Counted from the first letter of the stretch, positions 37,405-51,489 are shown. The stretch: 64,000 nucleotides of DNA from Anseranas semipalmata (GCA_013399115.1 VXAA01003403.1:257996-321995), one strand, 5' to 3'. The notes: generated by a model from the letters alone, not told the origin. Numbers and translations are program-made.

Positions 37405-38050
37405 TGTACCGGGTCTGGCTGGGATGTAGCTCACTTTCCCCCCAGCAGCCCCTGTAGTGCTGTGCTCTGCACCTGCAGCCCTGGTATCGCACCGGGGTTT
37501 GGCTGCTGCCGAGCAGTGCGGGCACAGCACCAGGACTCTCCCCAAACCCCCAGAGCCAGTAGGTGGGGGTGGGCAAGAGGTGGGGAGGGGACATGGCCAG
37601 GGCAGGTGACCTAACCTGACCGAAGGGATTTTCCATGCCATGGGATGTCACACGAGCAATAAAAGCTGGGAAAGGGGAAGGAGCAGGAGGGGCTCTCGTT
37701 ATGAAGACGTCTGTCCTCCCGAACAACTGTTATGGGTATTGAGGCCCTGCTTCCCAGGACATGGCAGAACATCTCTTGTTGGTGAGAAGTAGAGAATAAC
37801 TGTTTTTTCTCTCTCTTTGCTTCTGTGCAGCCTTTGCTTGTTTTTCTTTCTTTTTCTCTTTCTCTTTCTCTTTCGCTTTCGCTTTTGCTTTCGCTTTCTC
37901 TTTCTTTTCCCTTTAAATAAATTATCCTTATCTCAACCCATGGGTTTTTTTCTTTCCATCATACTTTCTTCTCCCCCTCTTCTTTTGAGGGGGGGAATGA
38001 TAGAGCAGTTGTGGTGTAGTTCAGCTGCCCAGCAGGGTAAAACCACCACA
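37405..38050 (+). mobile_element. Solo LTR of an avian endogenous retrovirus
   Basis: A 646-bp element with TG...CA termini (tgtacc at the start, accaca at the end) resembling a common bird endogenous-retrovirus LTR. The flanking five bases are GCTAG (37400-37404) and GTTAG (38051-38055), a near-perfect 5-bp target-site duplication with one mismatch. Landmarks are 'gggtctggctgggatgtagc', 'tggctgctgccgagcagtgc', 'gaagggattttccatgcc', 'caataaaagctggg' (AATAAA at 37658-37663), a pyrimidine-rich hexamer tract, a second AATAAA (37916-37921) and 'atccttatctcaaccca'. No viral gene adjoins it, so it is best read as a solo LTR left by recombination. The ERVL class is likely from the 5-bp duplication but not proven. 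Confidence 0.85.
37842..37907. repeat. Pyrimidine-rich CTTTCN hexamer tract inside the LTR
   Basis: A strand-asymmetric run of TTTCTC, TTTCGC and TTTTGC units that forms a homopyrimidine stretch broken only by G in the CG and TG units. It lies in the 3' half of the LTR and is likely slippage-prone. Confidence 0.85.
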
Positions 38051-38055
38051 GTTAG

Positions 38056-41000
38056 ACATAAAGCATTCTTCAGAAACAAAGCTGGCACTGGAACATATTG
38101 CTTTTTACTTTCTGGAAGACATCAACATATCGGATTCATGAGAGCCCCTCCTCTTTTCCCTAGCACTGGTTGGAAATATTGTAGGACATTAATGTATCCA
38201 CTTGGGCAGGGTTTTTATGCTTAGCATGATGCACATTACTGTTTCCTAGAAATGCGGCTTTTCAACAACTTCATCTGATAGAGGAAAAGTAAAAACAAAA
38301 CAAACAAAAAAAAAAGAAAAAAAAAAAGAAACCCACCAAACTCATTTACATAACTCAGACTTAGTGTTCTCAGGATAATTCCAGGCCTCTGAGTTTGTCT
38401 TGCCTTTCTTGATGTTTTGAGTGGATTGTGTAATCAGTAAATGTATAAACTGCAGAGGTTAATCATTCACTCTGACATCTAGAAGTCAGGCAAGGGGAAT
38501 GTGAAAATTTTTTGTTGTAGCTGAACGTGCTGTTATTTGGTATCTCTGTTTACATTTACTAGGGTTTGCTGGAGCAGTTCATACTGTGGTGCCCGGAGAT
38601 GTGAATCAGAGCCTAGTTATTACAAACCAGAACAAATAGCTAAACAGCACTGCTCTCTTTTTGTCATATGCTCTATGGCTGAACTCGTTCTGGATCTCTT
38701 GATGTTCTTGACCCATGCTGTTGCAGTGAGGTCAGAACAGGTTGCCGTGACCTTTCCAAAACCCACATGCGAGCAGCATCCCTCATCCTTGTTGTCCCCA
38801 GGTGAAGATCCCAAGCAAGTTGGGTGCTGTGGCACCAGCACCCTGTGTCCTCCTCATGGGCCACAGGTCCTGAGGGCTGAAAACCTGTGGTGAGTAACCT
38901 GGTGGTTTGCTGTGGGGGTTTCTGCTATAAAAAGTGGTTGTCTGTATTGACTTGGTCTGGACTGCTCCTGATGACAACACTTTTGAATGAGAACTAAATA
39001 TTAGAAGTTATAATTACTAAGCAATCTATAGGAAGCAAATATATGTGTCAAATATACACAAAAATAACAAACTTTCATGTCTATCTGTTCACCCAAGTGT
39101 TAGCTTCAGTCACTATTCCATCCCAGATGAAGCTGGGGTTTATCTCTTACTTTTAAAATCCTCATTGGCTCATGCATCTGTGAGTTTTGGTTGGATGTAT
39201 GATGTTCCTAGTGATTTGTAGCATGTCTTCCTTTCTCACTGTATGTTATTCTTTCAGGATCTCCAAGCTCCTCTGCATATTTACAGTCCCAACAAGGAGG
39301 TAAATGTGAGAGAGAAACTGCAGCACTTCATGGCACATCTTTTATCTGCCTGAAGATGTGCACTGGGATCAGTATCACTGCAACTGATGCCACTTCTAGG
39401 TTGATGTGATTCCAGTGGAGCTTAAAGAATTTGCTGTGTTATAAAACTGATGCAATAATTTGTGGGCTTGAAATCACAGTTGGAAAAAAAAATCTCTCTT
39501 GTTAAATGTTGATTATTTAAACATTTTTTTCGATACCAAATCCTTTTCACAGGAGAAAAAGTTCTGAAGAATTTAAGTTTGGAATTATCCAAACATTTTA
39601 CTTCAGTATTTGTGAACTAAATTCAGCATTTTAATATTGTTGAATTAAAAACATTTTCCTGTGAGCCAGCTAACTGGCTGTGATGCAAATTGTCTTATTC
39701 CCTTATGCTTCTGGACAATTTATATCCACCATAACAGCAAGCCCAAAGGCAGTTTCACTTTGAACTGAGTTGAAATCAAATATTCTTGTTCAGTTAAAAA
39801 ATAAAATGAAACGTTTGATTTGAGTTAAGTCAATGTAGTCGAGGAAATATTTTGTTTTGATTTTCCCAAAGGAAACCTGAATGCTTTGGGCAAAATTAAT
39901 TTTTTCTTGCATAAAATGTTGATTCTGTGGAAACATTTTTCCACTAGAGGCCACATAGCTGGGAAGTGTCCATTAAGCTTTAGTGCTGAAGCAATGAATG
40001 GCCTCTGGTGCTTTAAGGATGAACTCTGAAGCCTTATTTAAGGAAACCTCTGTAAAAATCTGTGCTTTGTTTTAGTGAGACCTGAAGGTTCAGGTCCTTC
40101 TCCATGTCTTTCCTTAGGTGTAAATATTAACTCTTTATACATCTGACAATAGCTTTTATATGATCAGAGGCCTCTGCAGACATTTAGTTTACTAAAACAT
40201 GTTTGGCTTTGGATATTTCCATTTCAGCTCTTCTGGGGAGAAGCTGACAGGCTGGTTTGTTCTGAGTGAATGTTATACAGGTGAAAATTTATTTCATCCA
40301 GACAAACATCACTGCAAGTCCTGTGGCATAAAGCTCTATACTTCAGTATTAGTACCAAAATCTATTCCCTTTTTTTTTTTTTTCCTCAATTTAAACTGCC
40401 AAGAAATAGTGAGCATTTTCTATTTGACTTGCTTCAGTCTACTGCTCAGAGATGCACTGTCTTCTCCCACTGGCCCAAATTAACACAGGTCATCATCCAA
40501 AGCCTGAACCATCTCAGCTGTTATCCAGTGAAATAACGTCTTTTTAACAGGGAGATCAAAGACATACACCATATTGCAAAGGTGGCATTGTGGGAACTTT
40601 CTGCCAAACCAGTATCATCTGTGGGGAGTCTTGCATGAGTGTTGAAGGGTGTCTTATCCTTTCATCAGGTGCTAGACACTGAAGAAGAAGGCGGGTACAC
40701 TTCACCCTTCCATCCTTCCTCCTCTTTTCCCCTCTATTTAACTTCCATCAATTTATTAAAGATGATAAAGTTTTTATTTTTTTTTCTTCTATTCTTTGTT
40801 GATGCTTAATTGTAATTTTAGATCTTGCAGTATCTGAATTAGTCTTTTTTCACCCTCAAGGTCAGCACAGTACTACAAAAGTAAAACAAAAGCTATTTCA
40901 TTTTTTTGTGTGTTCCAGGCACTGATTTGTCAGTATATCTCTGGGCTTTTCTTTTTTTCTTGTTTTTCTTGTTTTTTCTAATAACACACATGCAGAAAAG

Positions 41001-44000
41001 CAAGTCTGAACTGAAGCCACGAGGACCATGCTACATTTCTACTTGGACATTGATGGATGGAGAAGCATTTAAAAGAAAGAAAATCAATTTTGAATCCAAA
41101 GAGGTGGGTCACATCTGTGGGTTAGAAGCATTATGTGGGGGCAGGTACTAACCCAAATGTGTTTGTTCTTCCCATCTCCCCAAAAGCTCGTGGGTCAATG
41201 GCTTCATCAGCATATGGCAGATATTACCTGAGACCTGTGAAAGAGGTGGGGACCTGCCAGACCAGCACGAGGTAAGACTACAAATATTTTTTCTTGGCAT
41301 GTCTTTCTTGCTCTTTAAATGTGGCAGAACCAAACAGTTGCAGCCCTGAAGTAATAATCTTAAATACATTTATATAGCTGCTATTTGTTACAGTCATCTA
41401 TCAAAACTAGCAGGTGACTGCTGTTGTGTTTTCCCTCTCTTATTCCTGGGATAGCATGTTTTCCAACTTGTTATGTTACAGTATGTAATTCATAACCATC
41501 ACAGTGAAAAACAGTATACAGCACATGAATTAACATCAGTATGAATGTCTGTTATTGAATGTGTGCTATATTCCTAGAAATACGCAGTGATAGTTACTCC
41601 TCCTTGGCAAACCTAAGGTTTTTGCTATCGGGTTTTGTTTAATTACATTTGACTGGTTTGAAAAGCTTTAATGGATGCATGCAATAGTTCTGTAACAGAC
41701 AGTCCCCAGCAGGTCTAATTTTGTGTGCTGGTCAACATTGTTGACTTTTGGCTAACACAGTCCAGTATTAAATCAAGGTCATTTCGGCAATATTGACCGG
41801 CCAGAAGTTGCAGACTTGTAACAGAGAGAAACACGTGGCTGATTGAGTCCTTAAATATTGGTCATGGTATTGTGACTGTGGCTTGTCAACGGTGTAAGAA
41901 TTTAAGGCTGGAATCCAGTCTGTCTATTTAAGATTGATATCCACCCAATTGTAGGTGCATAGAAAACAGTTGCTTTAGTGGAAAGGCAAACGAGTCTTTC
42001 CACTGAGAGAGTCAATGCAAAATATAGGCAAAATATATTTTAAAAATTGTGTTACCTCCAAGTTTGTAAATATTTTTACATGTGGATGCAACAGAGTCTA
42101 AACCAGTTGACTCAGCTCAACTGACTGAACTGAGACTTTGCTTCTTTCTCCCAATGTTTTAAAGGCTGTATTTCTTGAAGAATGATTTTACTATCATTTA
42201 AGGTGTTCCAGAGGAAATGTGTCATTCTTTTCACTTAGTGGTGCAACCAGTTAGCACCTTCTTTTTTAGACAGTTTGTGAGCCTATAAATTCAGAGACCA
42301 TAAAATTCTGCTGTGAAAGTCCTGGGGAGATCACAAAAAATTTGCAATTTGATTTGTAAAAGAAGTTATTTACCCAGCTCAATAGTCACTGCTTTATCTA
42401 TGCTCTAGTTCCTGAATATCACTGGAATTCAAATGTACTTCTTTAGAACACTTAAGGCAATCAAAACTATTTATTTAAAGCACTGAATCACTTAGGAAAC
42501 AAGTGGAATACTACTGAAAGCTAAAATATTTTCCAGTGGGGTTTAATATGTCTATAAACATTTTGGCTTTCATTTTCTTCCTATTCATTTTTTTAGTCCA
42601 CCAATGATCCAAATATCACATTTTCTATCAATTTCCACCAAGTACTGTAAGTCAGAGTACAAGTGGAGAACCTGATCACTTTATGTAGTACAATTTATAC
42701 CCTCTCACTTGCTAATATATGGGTGAACATCACTGTTTTGTGGAGTCCAATAAAAGCCTACTATTCTTTTAGGAAAATCCATGCTGTTGGCCAAGCAAGG
42801 GCTCATGCCCATTCTCCAGACACACGGGGCACCTCCATATCTTGCCACCAATACCGTGTAAACATGGGCTACAGCAGAGCATTAGAGCTGTGCTGGGCAG
42901 GCTTGAGAATCCCTGAGGGCACTTCTGATCTGAATGCTAAATTAGCTTTATTGCAATATCACTTTCAAATGAACCGAGCCTGATGTCTCTCTCTTACAGG
43001 AATATGCCTTCTTAATGATGCTTCCTTGAAAGCTGTTGATGAGAGGCAGGAATGAGGGAACAGTCATTACCATTAAGAGTATTAGAGGGTTGAACGGTGA
43101 AAGTCATTGACTTTCTTCCAACGGCATGTTTTTAGAAAGTCAATTAGGACAATACAGGGCACAGCACCTTTCTGTGGTACACACACTGAGTCACTGAACT
43201 AATGCACAGACCATCCCCTTGCACATCACTAAATCCCAGTTAGCAGCTGGTCTGCTTTGGTCATCTTCAGGAATGTCCTCAGAGGCATTTAGGGGTGACC
43301 CACTGGAAGACATATGTGTCTAAAGGAGTCCCAGGACTGGGGCAGATCAAAGCACTTCCGACTATCCTGTATCCATGTTAGATACCATCAAGGAAAGACT
43401 TCATGAAGGTCTCCAGTTCTACTTCAGCAAGGGCAGGGAGGATGCATGAGCACCCTTGGGCTGCCTGTGGGATGGATGGGAGGCACCCAGGAGAGCCTTT
43501 GGGCTGAGAGCATTTCCTGGGATGTGCTGGCAGGCACGGGGTGATGATAGCCCCAGAGCCCTACTCACTAACCTGTGCCACAGCTATCACACAATGAGTG
43601 GAGGTGTGGGCAGAAAGAAAAGTATTTTTAATGCAGATGTGAAAGCAGATGTCCAGGATAGTAAGGAGAAGAGATACCAGGACCAGGGACTGCTGCAAGG
43701 TGGCAGGACCTGCATAACAGAAAGCCATGGTTATACAGGAGGATAGAGAAGGATTTGGTGTTTGATGGGTGAAGGGAAGAAAGGAGAGGGAAGGAATATC
43801 TATCAGTTATGTTACGAAGATTCATATGACCTAGGTATCAGGTAAACAGATTCATACGAGTATTTGACAAAAACTCTTTTCCATCTCCTGTGGCCATCTG
43901 GATTCCTTTGTAAGATGAGGAATGACCCTTTCCTACATCCGTGGTTTGATGTTTGTTACTTCAAATGCAAAAACTCACAAAAAACAAGATTATATCTCTG

Positions 44001-45443
44001 TCTTTAGGATCTTAGAAGGCTCTCTTTAAAGTTTTAATAATTTCTTGGCTTTCATATGCTGTCAAGCCCTTATTTTGATGCCTTTTTAATCCTTCAGTAT
44101 TTCTTAGACTATTTTATCTTCATGTGTTTGTCAGGCATGCTATAGAAGGAAAAACTTCTCCAACTAACTTAGAACCATGTCCCTGTTTGGAATAAGAAAA
44201 GGAGAGCTTAGCAGAGGAGTGCAGGATCTTTTGAACCACTGGTAAATCCAATGTAGGGGGAAAATCTCCTGTTTTCACTTCCGTGTATTGCCAGTTGCAG
44301 TAGGGAAACCACTTGTTCAAGCCAGGTTCTGCAGGGGGGAAAATCTGGTCCATGGGGATCTTCTTGCTGCCATTGCCCAATGTGCTGTGTCAGTATGCTT
44401 TCCTGTCTAAGACTGACTCTTAATACCTCTGACACTGGAAATCCAGTATCAGTCTGAGAGAAAACAGCGGAGAACCGGTCTTTTTAAAGAATGGCTTGTA
44501 GCGGGCAGGAGAGCTTTCAGTAGAAACTATGTGTGTGCAAGAAGTCATAATTAGTTGCACAGGTTATAATGGGGAGCAAATTCAGAATAGGGATTTGTGA
44601 GCTTTTGTTTGCAGAAGCAGGCTCCTGGTGTTACTGGAAGTCCCACAGTGGTCAGCTTGGCAGAGATTAGAAGCTGCATGTTTATATGTGCCAGTTTATT
44701 TATAGGGAGCTTATGAATTTCACAATCCACTGAAGAACAAGCAGTGGGAAAAGTACATCTCCTTTTGTGGTTGCTTTTTAGGAAGAGTTATCATGGATAC
44801 AACTCATTTATCAGCAATATATTGCTTATTACAGTCAGGAGTTGTGTGCAGGGCAGTTTGGAAGTGAGGAGGACACAAGTGCCTATAGCACGTTGACTTT
44901 GGAGAGCTACATTTGCTGTAGATGCTGCTTTACACCTTGCCCCCAAGAAACACACCGGGAGGGGAACAGAAATCAAACTCTTCTGTGCAGCTGGAACATT
45001 TCAAAGCTATGAGATGTACCTGGCACATGTGAGGTGGAATCAATAAATCACACAGGAGAGCTGCAAGCATTGCACCGAATCGCTGCTTTGATGCTCTGTG
45101 CGTAGTGTTTAATGTAACGCCTGGCATTAAAATGCAAGATTCAAGCCAAAAGGTTGCCTCTGAACATAAACCAGGCACTGACCCAAAAGCCTGACAGGAG
45201 ATGAGCTTTGTATTGTTTTCTAATGGCTGAAACTCATGGGGTGTGCCAGCCTGGCAGAGTCAAAGTCCGGAGTCAAGGGCTGCTGATCAAGTGTCTTTTC
45301 CTGTAAATATGTGTTTAAATGCCAGGCTGATGAGCTAATATGTCCAGCTTGATTTATCCTGTGATGGTGATAGGAGAACAAAGAAATTATCATGATCCAA
45401 GACAAATAAAGGAAGGCTTCATTAAAGGAAGAAGTTGTTTTTA
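38056..45443. other. Upstream intergenic stretch, no recognised gene
   Basis: AT-rich sequence with A-rich and T-rich runs (for example near 38307-38330 and 40371-40383) and scattered short ORFs. A plus-strand frame at 38537-38893 ends next to a GTGAGT motif, but nothing else supports it as an exon. No repeat family was recognised. Confidence 0.55.
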
Positions 45444-45444
45444 A

Positions 45445-45512
45445 CAGAATGACAGAATCTCTGAGGTTGGGAGGGACCTCTGGAGGTCATCGGTTCCAAT
45501 CCAAGCAGGTCA
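45445..45512 (-). mobile_element. Short CR1 LINE 3'-end relic
   Basis: The plus strand reads 'cagaatgacagaatctctga', then 'ggttgggagggacctctgga' and 'ggtcatcggttccaatcc', which is the reverse complement of the avian CR1 3' end. Only about 70 bp remain. It is inactive. Confidence 0.8.
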
Positions 45513-48500
45513 CTGTTTCCTAACAGCGAATTCCCTGAAACCAATAATGTTTCCACTAATGTAAAGTGAATGGCACCCACAAAATTTAAGCTGGAGAATG
45601 TAGGACAGAAGGGCCTGCATCAAAATACATTATCTTCTACATAGTAAAAAGAAGTGACCCAGGCCTACTTTACCTACTGCACTCTGCAAAGTGCTTTCTG
45701 ACATGGGAACAAAAGATTTACAGAGACTTGTAGGTGGTTCTCCAAATTAAACATATCAGTGCTATCCACCTCACTATCCAGAAGATGGAAAATTAATTAT
45801 TATAGAGAATCACAGAAACTAGAAATCAGCCTGGTGCTCAGTCCCTCACTGGTGCAGGCTTTCGAGCTGATGGCAGTTGTTACTCGAGATGTTTAGATTC
45901 GTTGTGCCAAGTTCCCATAATATCCCCAGCTTCCATGTCTGCTGGTAAGTGAGAACAGTTATTCCTGTAATGTCCAAACAAACTAGCAAATTACTGCCTG
46001 AACTCTGCCTTCTATATGTCCCCTATGGTTTCTGGGGTGAGCTGCTGGTCTTGGTTTGCATATGCTGAGCTGATTTTTATGAGATAAACAGCAAAGAGCT
46101 CTCACCTCATATCTCTCATGTATGCACCCTCCCTGGTGAAGAACGGGAGCAAGCCACTAGATAAAAATTTGAAAATCAGAAATGCTCTGGGGTGTGTCAT
46201 CAGCTGGAGGAAAATCCCACCATTGCACTGCTACCACAGCATCCACCTTGTTTGTGCCTCCAACTCAAATATATTAAACTTAATTACCCAGTATTACAAC
46301 TCCAGGACAGATTTACCATAGTCGGATAGGAAAAACTTTAAAAAAGCACTCCTTCATTAATAATTGAAGCAGTGCTTGTGCTGGCAGCAGAGGAAAGCAA
46401 AGTGGTGACCGCCTGTGGGATACAGTGCAAAGAAGCAATCTTAAACAGTTTTAATAAATGCATATAAATCCTGTGTTCATGGTCGTTTAACCCAGAACAT
46501 GGAGGCTACAGATGGAAAAACCCACCAGGTGGTCTACTGCATGTCCCTGGCAGTGCAGAACTGCTGCTAGTGGCGTGTTTCCATTGGATAGGTCTAGTTC
46601 TCTGCTTGCCAAGCAATGGGACACCCACTTCCTAGTGTATCTTCCTATGATAAGACTTTTTGATTTTTCCCCTCCACAATGGATAGTTTCCATTTGCCTT
46701 GTGATTTCATCTAGCACTCCTAATTGCATCCCTTCTGCTGAAGGAGGTAACTCCCCTTGGTGTTCAGACCCTTCAAATATTGATAAGAAAATTGCCATAC
46801 CCCTTTTCTTTTGCAGAAGTGTTTAAGCCCTGCTTTGTGCATATTTAGCCTTTCAAATCTTTCTTCCTGCATTCCCCCCCCATCCTTTTTGCTGCTCTTC
46901 TTCTATGATTTCTCACTGTGTGTAAGTCTCAACACTTCAGCTTTGGTGGTAATAGTGCAGTCAGGACAGGTTTGCCAAACCCTTGCATCCAAAGTGATTA
47001 ATCCTATTGTTCTTCCATTTTACAACTGGGGACAGACAATTTGTTTTTGCTTGGAACGTCTTCCCACTGCCTTCTGGGCTGGAACAGATTGTCCCCTCCA
47101 GTGCAATTTCAGCTGCATTCAGTCCTTGAAATTGTGTTTGCAGCTTTTACCCTTAAAAACAGGAAAAAAAAAAATGAAATTTAAAAAAAAAAAAAAAAGA
47201 GGAAGTGAATTAGGAGCTTTTGCCCTTCCCAGCTGCTTTGTTCCATCATTAACCCTGTCAGTGCTAAAGGGTTTGGGAAAAGTCAGGCATGGGGGGAAGC
47301 TGGTGACAGGGGAAGGGGATAAGGTGAGGCAGATGCTCTGGAGAATTGGTGAACATCAGTGGTTAAAAGGCACTTTTGAGCAGGATGGTTGTAGAGGGTA
47401 TAGTGAGGATTAGATTGGGAAGTTGTACTGGGGAGGCTAATTAGGCAAGAGATGGCAGGAGGAAGAGATATGGCACTGGTGTGAGATATGTACCTGATGA
47501 TCTCAATCTCATTATGTTTTATGAGTTACTGAATGCATTTTTCTTGCATTTGACCACCTTAACTTTGACTCCTTCATTCATTCACTCACCTTGCTGGCTT
47601 TCTGACCTCATGTGTTCCCTGCCACAGACGAGTCTTGAGAAATCGCTTCTGAGAACTGAGCTGAAATTGCAAGGAGTCCCATGTCTCTGCTTCACAGATT
47701 TCTTTAAAAGATATTACGTTGGAGTTGATATTACATTTTGCAAGCCACACTGGAACAGCTTAATAGTTTAAGCTTTGTCTTAAATAAAATAAAAAAGCAT
47801 CCCCTTTTGGTTTGAAAAAAGAGTCTAATTTCTCACTTAAGGCGAGGAATAATTCTTCTGTCTGCAATGGCGATTGGTCAAGTTACAGAGCTCTGATAGT
47901 AACAGAGAACATTTTTGTGCCTAAAGTTTTACCTGGGAGGCAATCACTTTAACTGATGTCTGCTTAAGGATTTAAAATTCCCAGGCACTTCGTTCTAGAG
48001 CATAGCTTGGTTTGAGGCACAGCAGATGTTGGGCTGCTGCCATCAGCAGAGACAGAAGACAAGCTAGCAGGAGGCAAGACCTCCAGCTTTGACCAGTTTT
48101 GTCTGCAGCACTGTTGGCAAAAGAGGTACCACCCATCCAGTGGTATTAGCTGAGAAGTGGCCCACCCTGGAAACCACATAGGGATGACAGGGGTGGTGTT
48201 GAAGCATTGAGGAAGACACAAGGCCTTGAGAAATGGCAATGACAAAGCACTAAACATGCCCAGAGGGAGGACAGGTTGTGTGGATGAGAAAGATTTACCA
48301 GAGGAGAGGTGCTCATTGGCTTACCCTTGCTAGATAGTTGATGCGAAGACACAGTGAGACATTTTTTGTTAAGCAGATCCAGCATAGAGATACTGGGAAT
48401 GCAGCGCCTGGACAGGACTGCTTTTATTTTCAGCTGTGCAAAAGACAGCTTCCCCAAAGCCTCTTGCTGGAGGTGAAAGCAAGGTGGGAATCATATATCA

Positions 48501-50900
48501 AGTTGTGGTCTGGCAGAGTTTTTCACCCTGGTTTGGTTTAAACAGTTGTGGGTCATGTTCAGTTTCTATTCCTACCTGGTGAAGGAATGCAGTGAAGACA
48601 GGGTATCTCTGTGCAGACATGTACTACTTTGGTGTTAGTGTACAAAGAAAACAATGTATCAGGAGTCCTAAAAAGCCATAAATAAGTGCAGGGGCTTAAC
48701 TCAACAGGAGAGATTCAATTTAGTTGACTATTAACATAGGTATCCGGGAAGGGATGATACAGACAGGAAGCATTTGTAGAATTTGACAGAAAAGAACTGG
48801 AAGTATCGAAGTCTAAGCAAGGAAAAGGATGGAACAGAAACATGCTGAAGATAAGAGGCAATTTTTCTTCCACCGTCTTACCTACTTCCATTTCTGGAAT
48901 AATCCACCACAGGTAACCATGTGAATGAGGATTTTAGAAAATACACAGATGACAGAAAATGTTTTGAGTTGAATTAGACTTGATGTCTGGAGAGTTTTTT
49001 TTTCTCATTTCTAGCATCCAGCTCTAACTGTGACTGTCTAGAAGATGACAACAAAAGCCTAAATCTTGCTGTAATTTTTATTTGTACAGTCACAGTGAAA
49101 GTTTTTTAGAACAATATTGGTCTGAGGAAGCACAAAGAATACCAGTTTCTGACATTTCTTTGTCCATCAAAATCAGATGAAATGCAGAGTTCAAAATAAA
49201 TATACTGATAACAATATTAAGCTATGATTCATAAAAGCTACAGTAAGGTCAGTATACTTTCATCCTGGTTTGGTAACATACATGCCCAAATTGTCTGTAT
49301 TTTGCATAACTGCGTAACCTCATTTTCAAATGAAGTTCTCCACAGTTTATAGCATTTCCAACTAAAATGTCACCCCCTGGTTTAGAAGATTATACTAATC
49401 TTCATCTCATGGTGACAGCCCTGGTTGGCATCCTAACACTGCTGTTGACAAATGATTTTGTGATGTTACACGTTTGTGTTAATCCAAATTAGCAGTAGGA
49501 GTTATACACTGGAGTTACACTATGTATCATCATCACAGAGTGGGAAATTGTTTGATTGAAACAATTTCCTATCTAGCCACAGTGGGCAGCTCCTAAGCTG
49601 TTTAGGGCTTTGCACATGGGAAAAATTTAAAGGAATTTAGTACTGAAACAAGGCTACATTGACAACTACATCCTCATCTGGCATATAATGCCATTGTCAA
49701 TGGAGAAAGCAGCCCTGATCTGAATGGTGGAAGGAAATGTATAAGACTCAGTGCATTAACTGTTGCAGGATCACTTGCCAACATGGACAGAGAAAGCACG
49801 TGGTGGTACAGTGCTACAAACCTCACAATATCTTGGAAAATTCACTGCCTGGCCATAACTCTTTGGACTTCACAGAACTAACCTGAATTATACAAGATCA
49901 TATCTTGACCTGTATTGATAATCAATTACATAATTAGTCATTGTCATAAGATATCTACTAGACCTGCTTGGAAAATGTTCTTTAGAAAAATATTGTTGGA
50001 AAAAATGAATATATATTTGATTAAGAAAATAAGTTTTCCTCAGATCTTGAAGCGTTTGAAAGAGAGCAAAGTTTTCTGCAGAAAGCCTTTGTTTGAAAAA
50101 AAAAAAATCCAATTACTGCAAAGTATGAATGGAAAATAGTAGATGAGTCTCAGTGCTCGAGAGTGGATGACCTTATCAGACCACTGTAGGATGCAGAAAA
50201 GCAGAACCAAGAGCTCCCTTCCCTCCAGCATCTTTGCTCAGGAACAGGCAATGAGCAAATCACAGGTGAGGTCTTCAGATGCAACAAAGCACATGTGTTC
50301 CCACTCACCAGAGAGGACAGCATTTACCCCCATAGATATGCTCTTGGGCATGCAGCCTAAAACAGCATTTGCCTCTTTTTCCGTTTTTTCCATCCTGTGA
50401 AGCCATTTAATTAGAGCATATGCACATCTAGACTGCCTTTTGTTTTAAAGGGAAGGCTCTATCATTGTAATCCACAGGGGCTCAGGACCTCACAATAGGT
50501 ATTAAAAATATTTTTTTGACCTTTTTAGTATTATACCAAATGCTGGTAAGCAATTAAGTGCAATAAATCTGTGTACACTGAATGTATAATACCTCTTAGG
50601 GATATAAATGTGAGAAAAGTAAATGTCAACATCTACCTTGGTGTTTACAAGTGATGCCTTAAAATGTGAATTCATTGCCTTTCCTGAATTCTAATTGTGT
50701 ATATATTGCTGTTAGAAGGACTTTTTTTTTTTTTTAATGAGTTCAGATACGTAATCTCTTTGGTAGCACTGAGTATCCAACTTGTGAGGGACTTTCTCTG
50801 ACATTGTTTACTACCGATCCTGTAGATTTAGACGCAAAAACAATGGGCATGGTTTTAGAAAAGCACAATCTCTAAGACAGGTCTCTGGCACATGGAAGAG
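45513..50900. other. Upstream intergenic stretch, no recognised gene
   Basis: Contains A-rich runs at 47164-47198. The longest non-receptor open frame in this part (46811-47413, plus strand, 200 codons) crosses those A-runs as poly-lysine and has no recognisable domain. I see no support for a gene. Confidence 0.55.
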
Positions 50901-50929
50901 CTGATGGTTGTTCCCAGCTCTGACAGCAG

Positions 50930-51480
50930 ATATCTTGGGCCAAGTCATTTTACCTCCTTGTATTGAAATTGCTTTCCAATTACCGTCATGCAGGCATCCT
51001 TCCACAGGCTGCAGTCCTTCAGGAAAGACTTGCTCCAGCATGGGATTTCCATTGGCTGCAGCTTCCTTCAGGACTTGTCCACTGCCTGCGGCTTGGGGTC
51101 CTCCATGGGCTGCAGTGTAGATATCTGCTCTGGCATGGTTCTCTCCATAAGCTGCAGGGAAATACCTGCTCTGGTGCCTGGAGCACTCCCTCCCATTCCT
51201 TCTGTTGACCTTGCTGTTTGCACTGCTGCTTCTCACCGTTTATTTTCTCTCCTCCTCCCTCTGTCTGGCAGTCTCTGCCCTTTGTTAAACACATTTTCCC
51301 TGAGGTGCCACCAGTTCGCTTGATGGGCTCAGCTGTGTCCTTCAGTGGGCCCACTGGAGAGCTAGCCCTGTCTGGTGTGGGTCAGACCCTGGCCTCTTCT
51401 CACAGAGGCCACCCCTGCAGCCCACCACTGCCACAACCTGGCCACCTACAACAACCTACACCATGTCCAGTGAAAAACTG
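50930..51480 (-). mobile_element. Probable LTR-retroelement-derived avian repeat
   Basis: A GC-richer block with irregularly repeated CTGCAG-centred units (CTGCAG at 51009, 51056, 51110 and 51152, three of them preceded by CCAT) followed by 'tgctctggtgcctggagcac', 'gatgggctcagctgtgtcc' and 'ttctcacagaggccacccct'. It resembles a repeat common in bird genomes that I associate with endogenous retroviruses, read on the minus strand. The family assignment is from memory. The boundaries are approximate, and no intact reading frame or LTR pair is visible. Confidence 0.5.
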
Positions 51481-51489
51481 GGTGTAAAA

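Noticed and set aside
37160..37726. 188-codon minus-strand open frame
   Set aside because: Much of it is antisense to the solo LTR and the rest has no protein resemblance.
38537..38893. Possible lncRNA or coding exon ending beside GTGAGT
   Set aside because: A donor-like motif alone is common; no acceptor, no protein resemblance and no partner exon.
46811..47413. 200-codon plus-strand open frame
   Set aside because: It crosses A-rich runs that translate as poly-lysine, has no domain or family resemblance, and shows no splice or promoter context. Probably chance.
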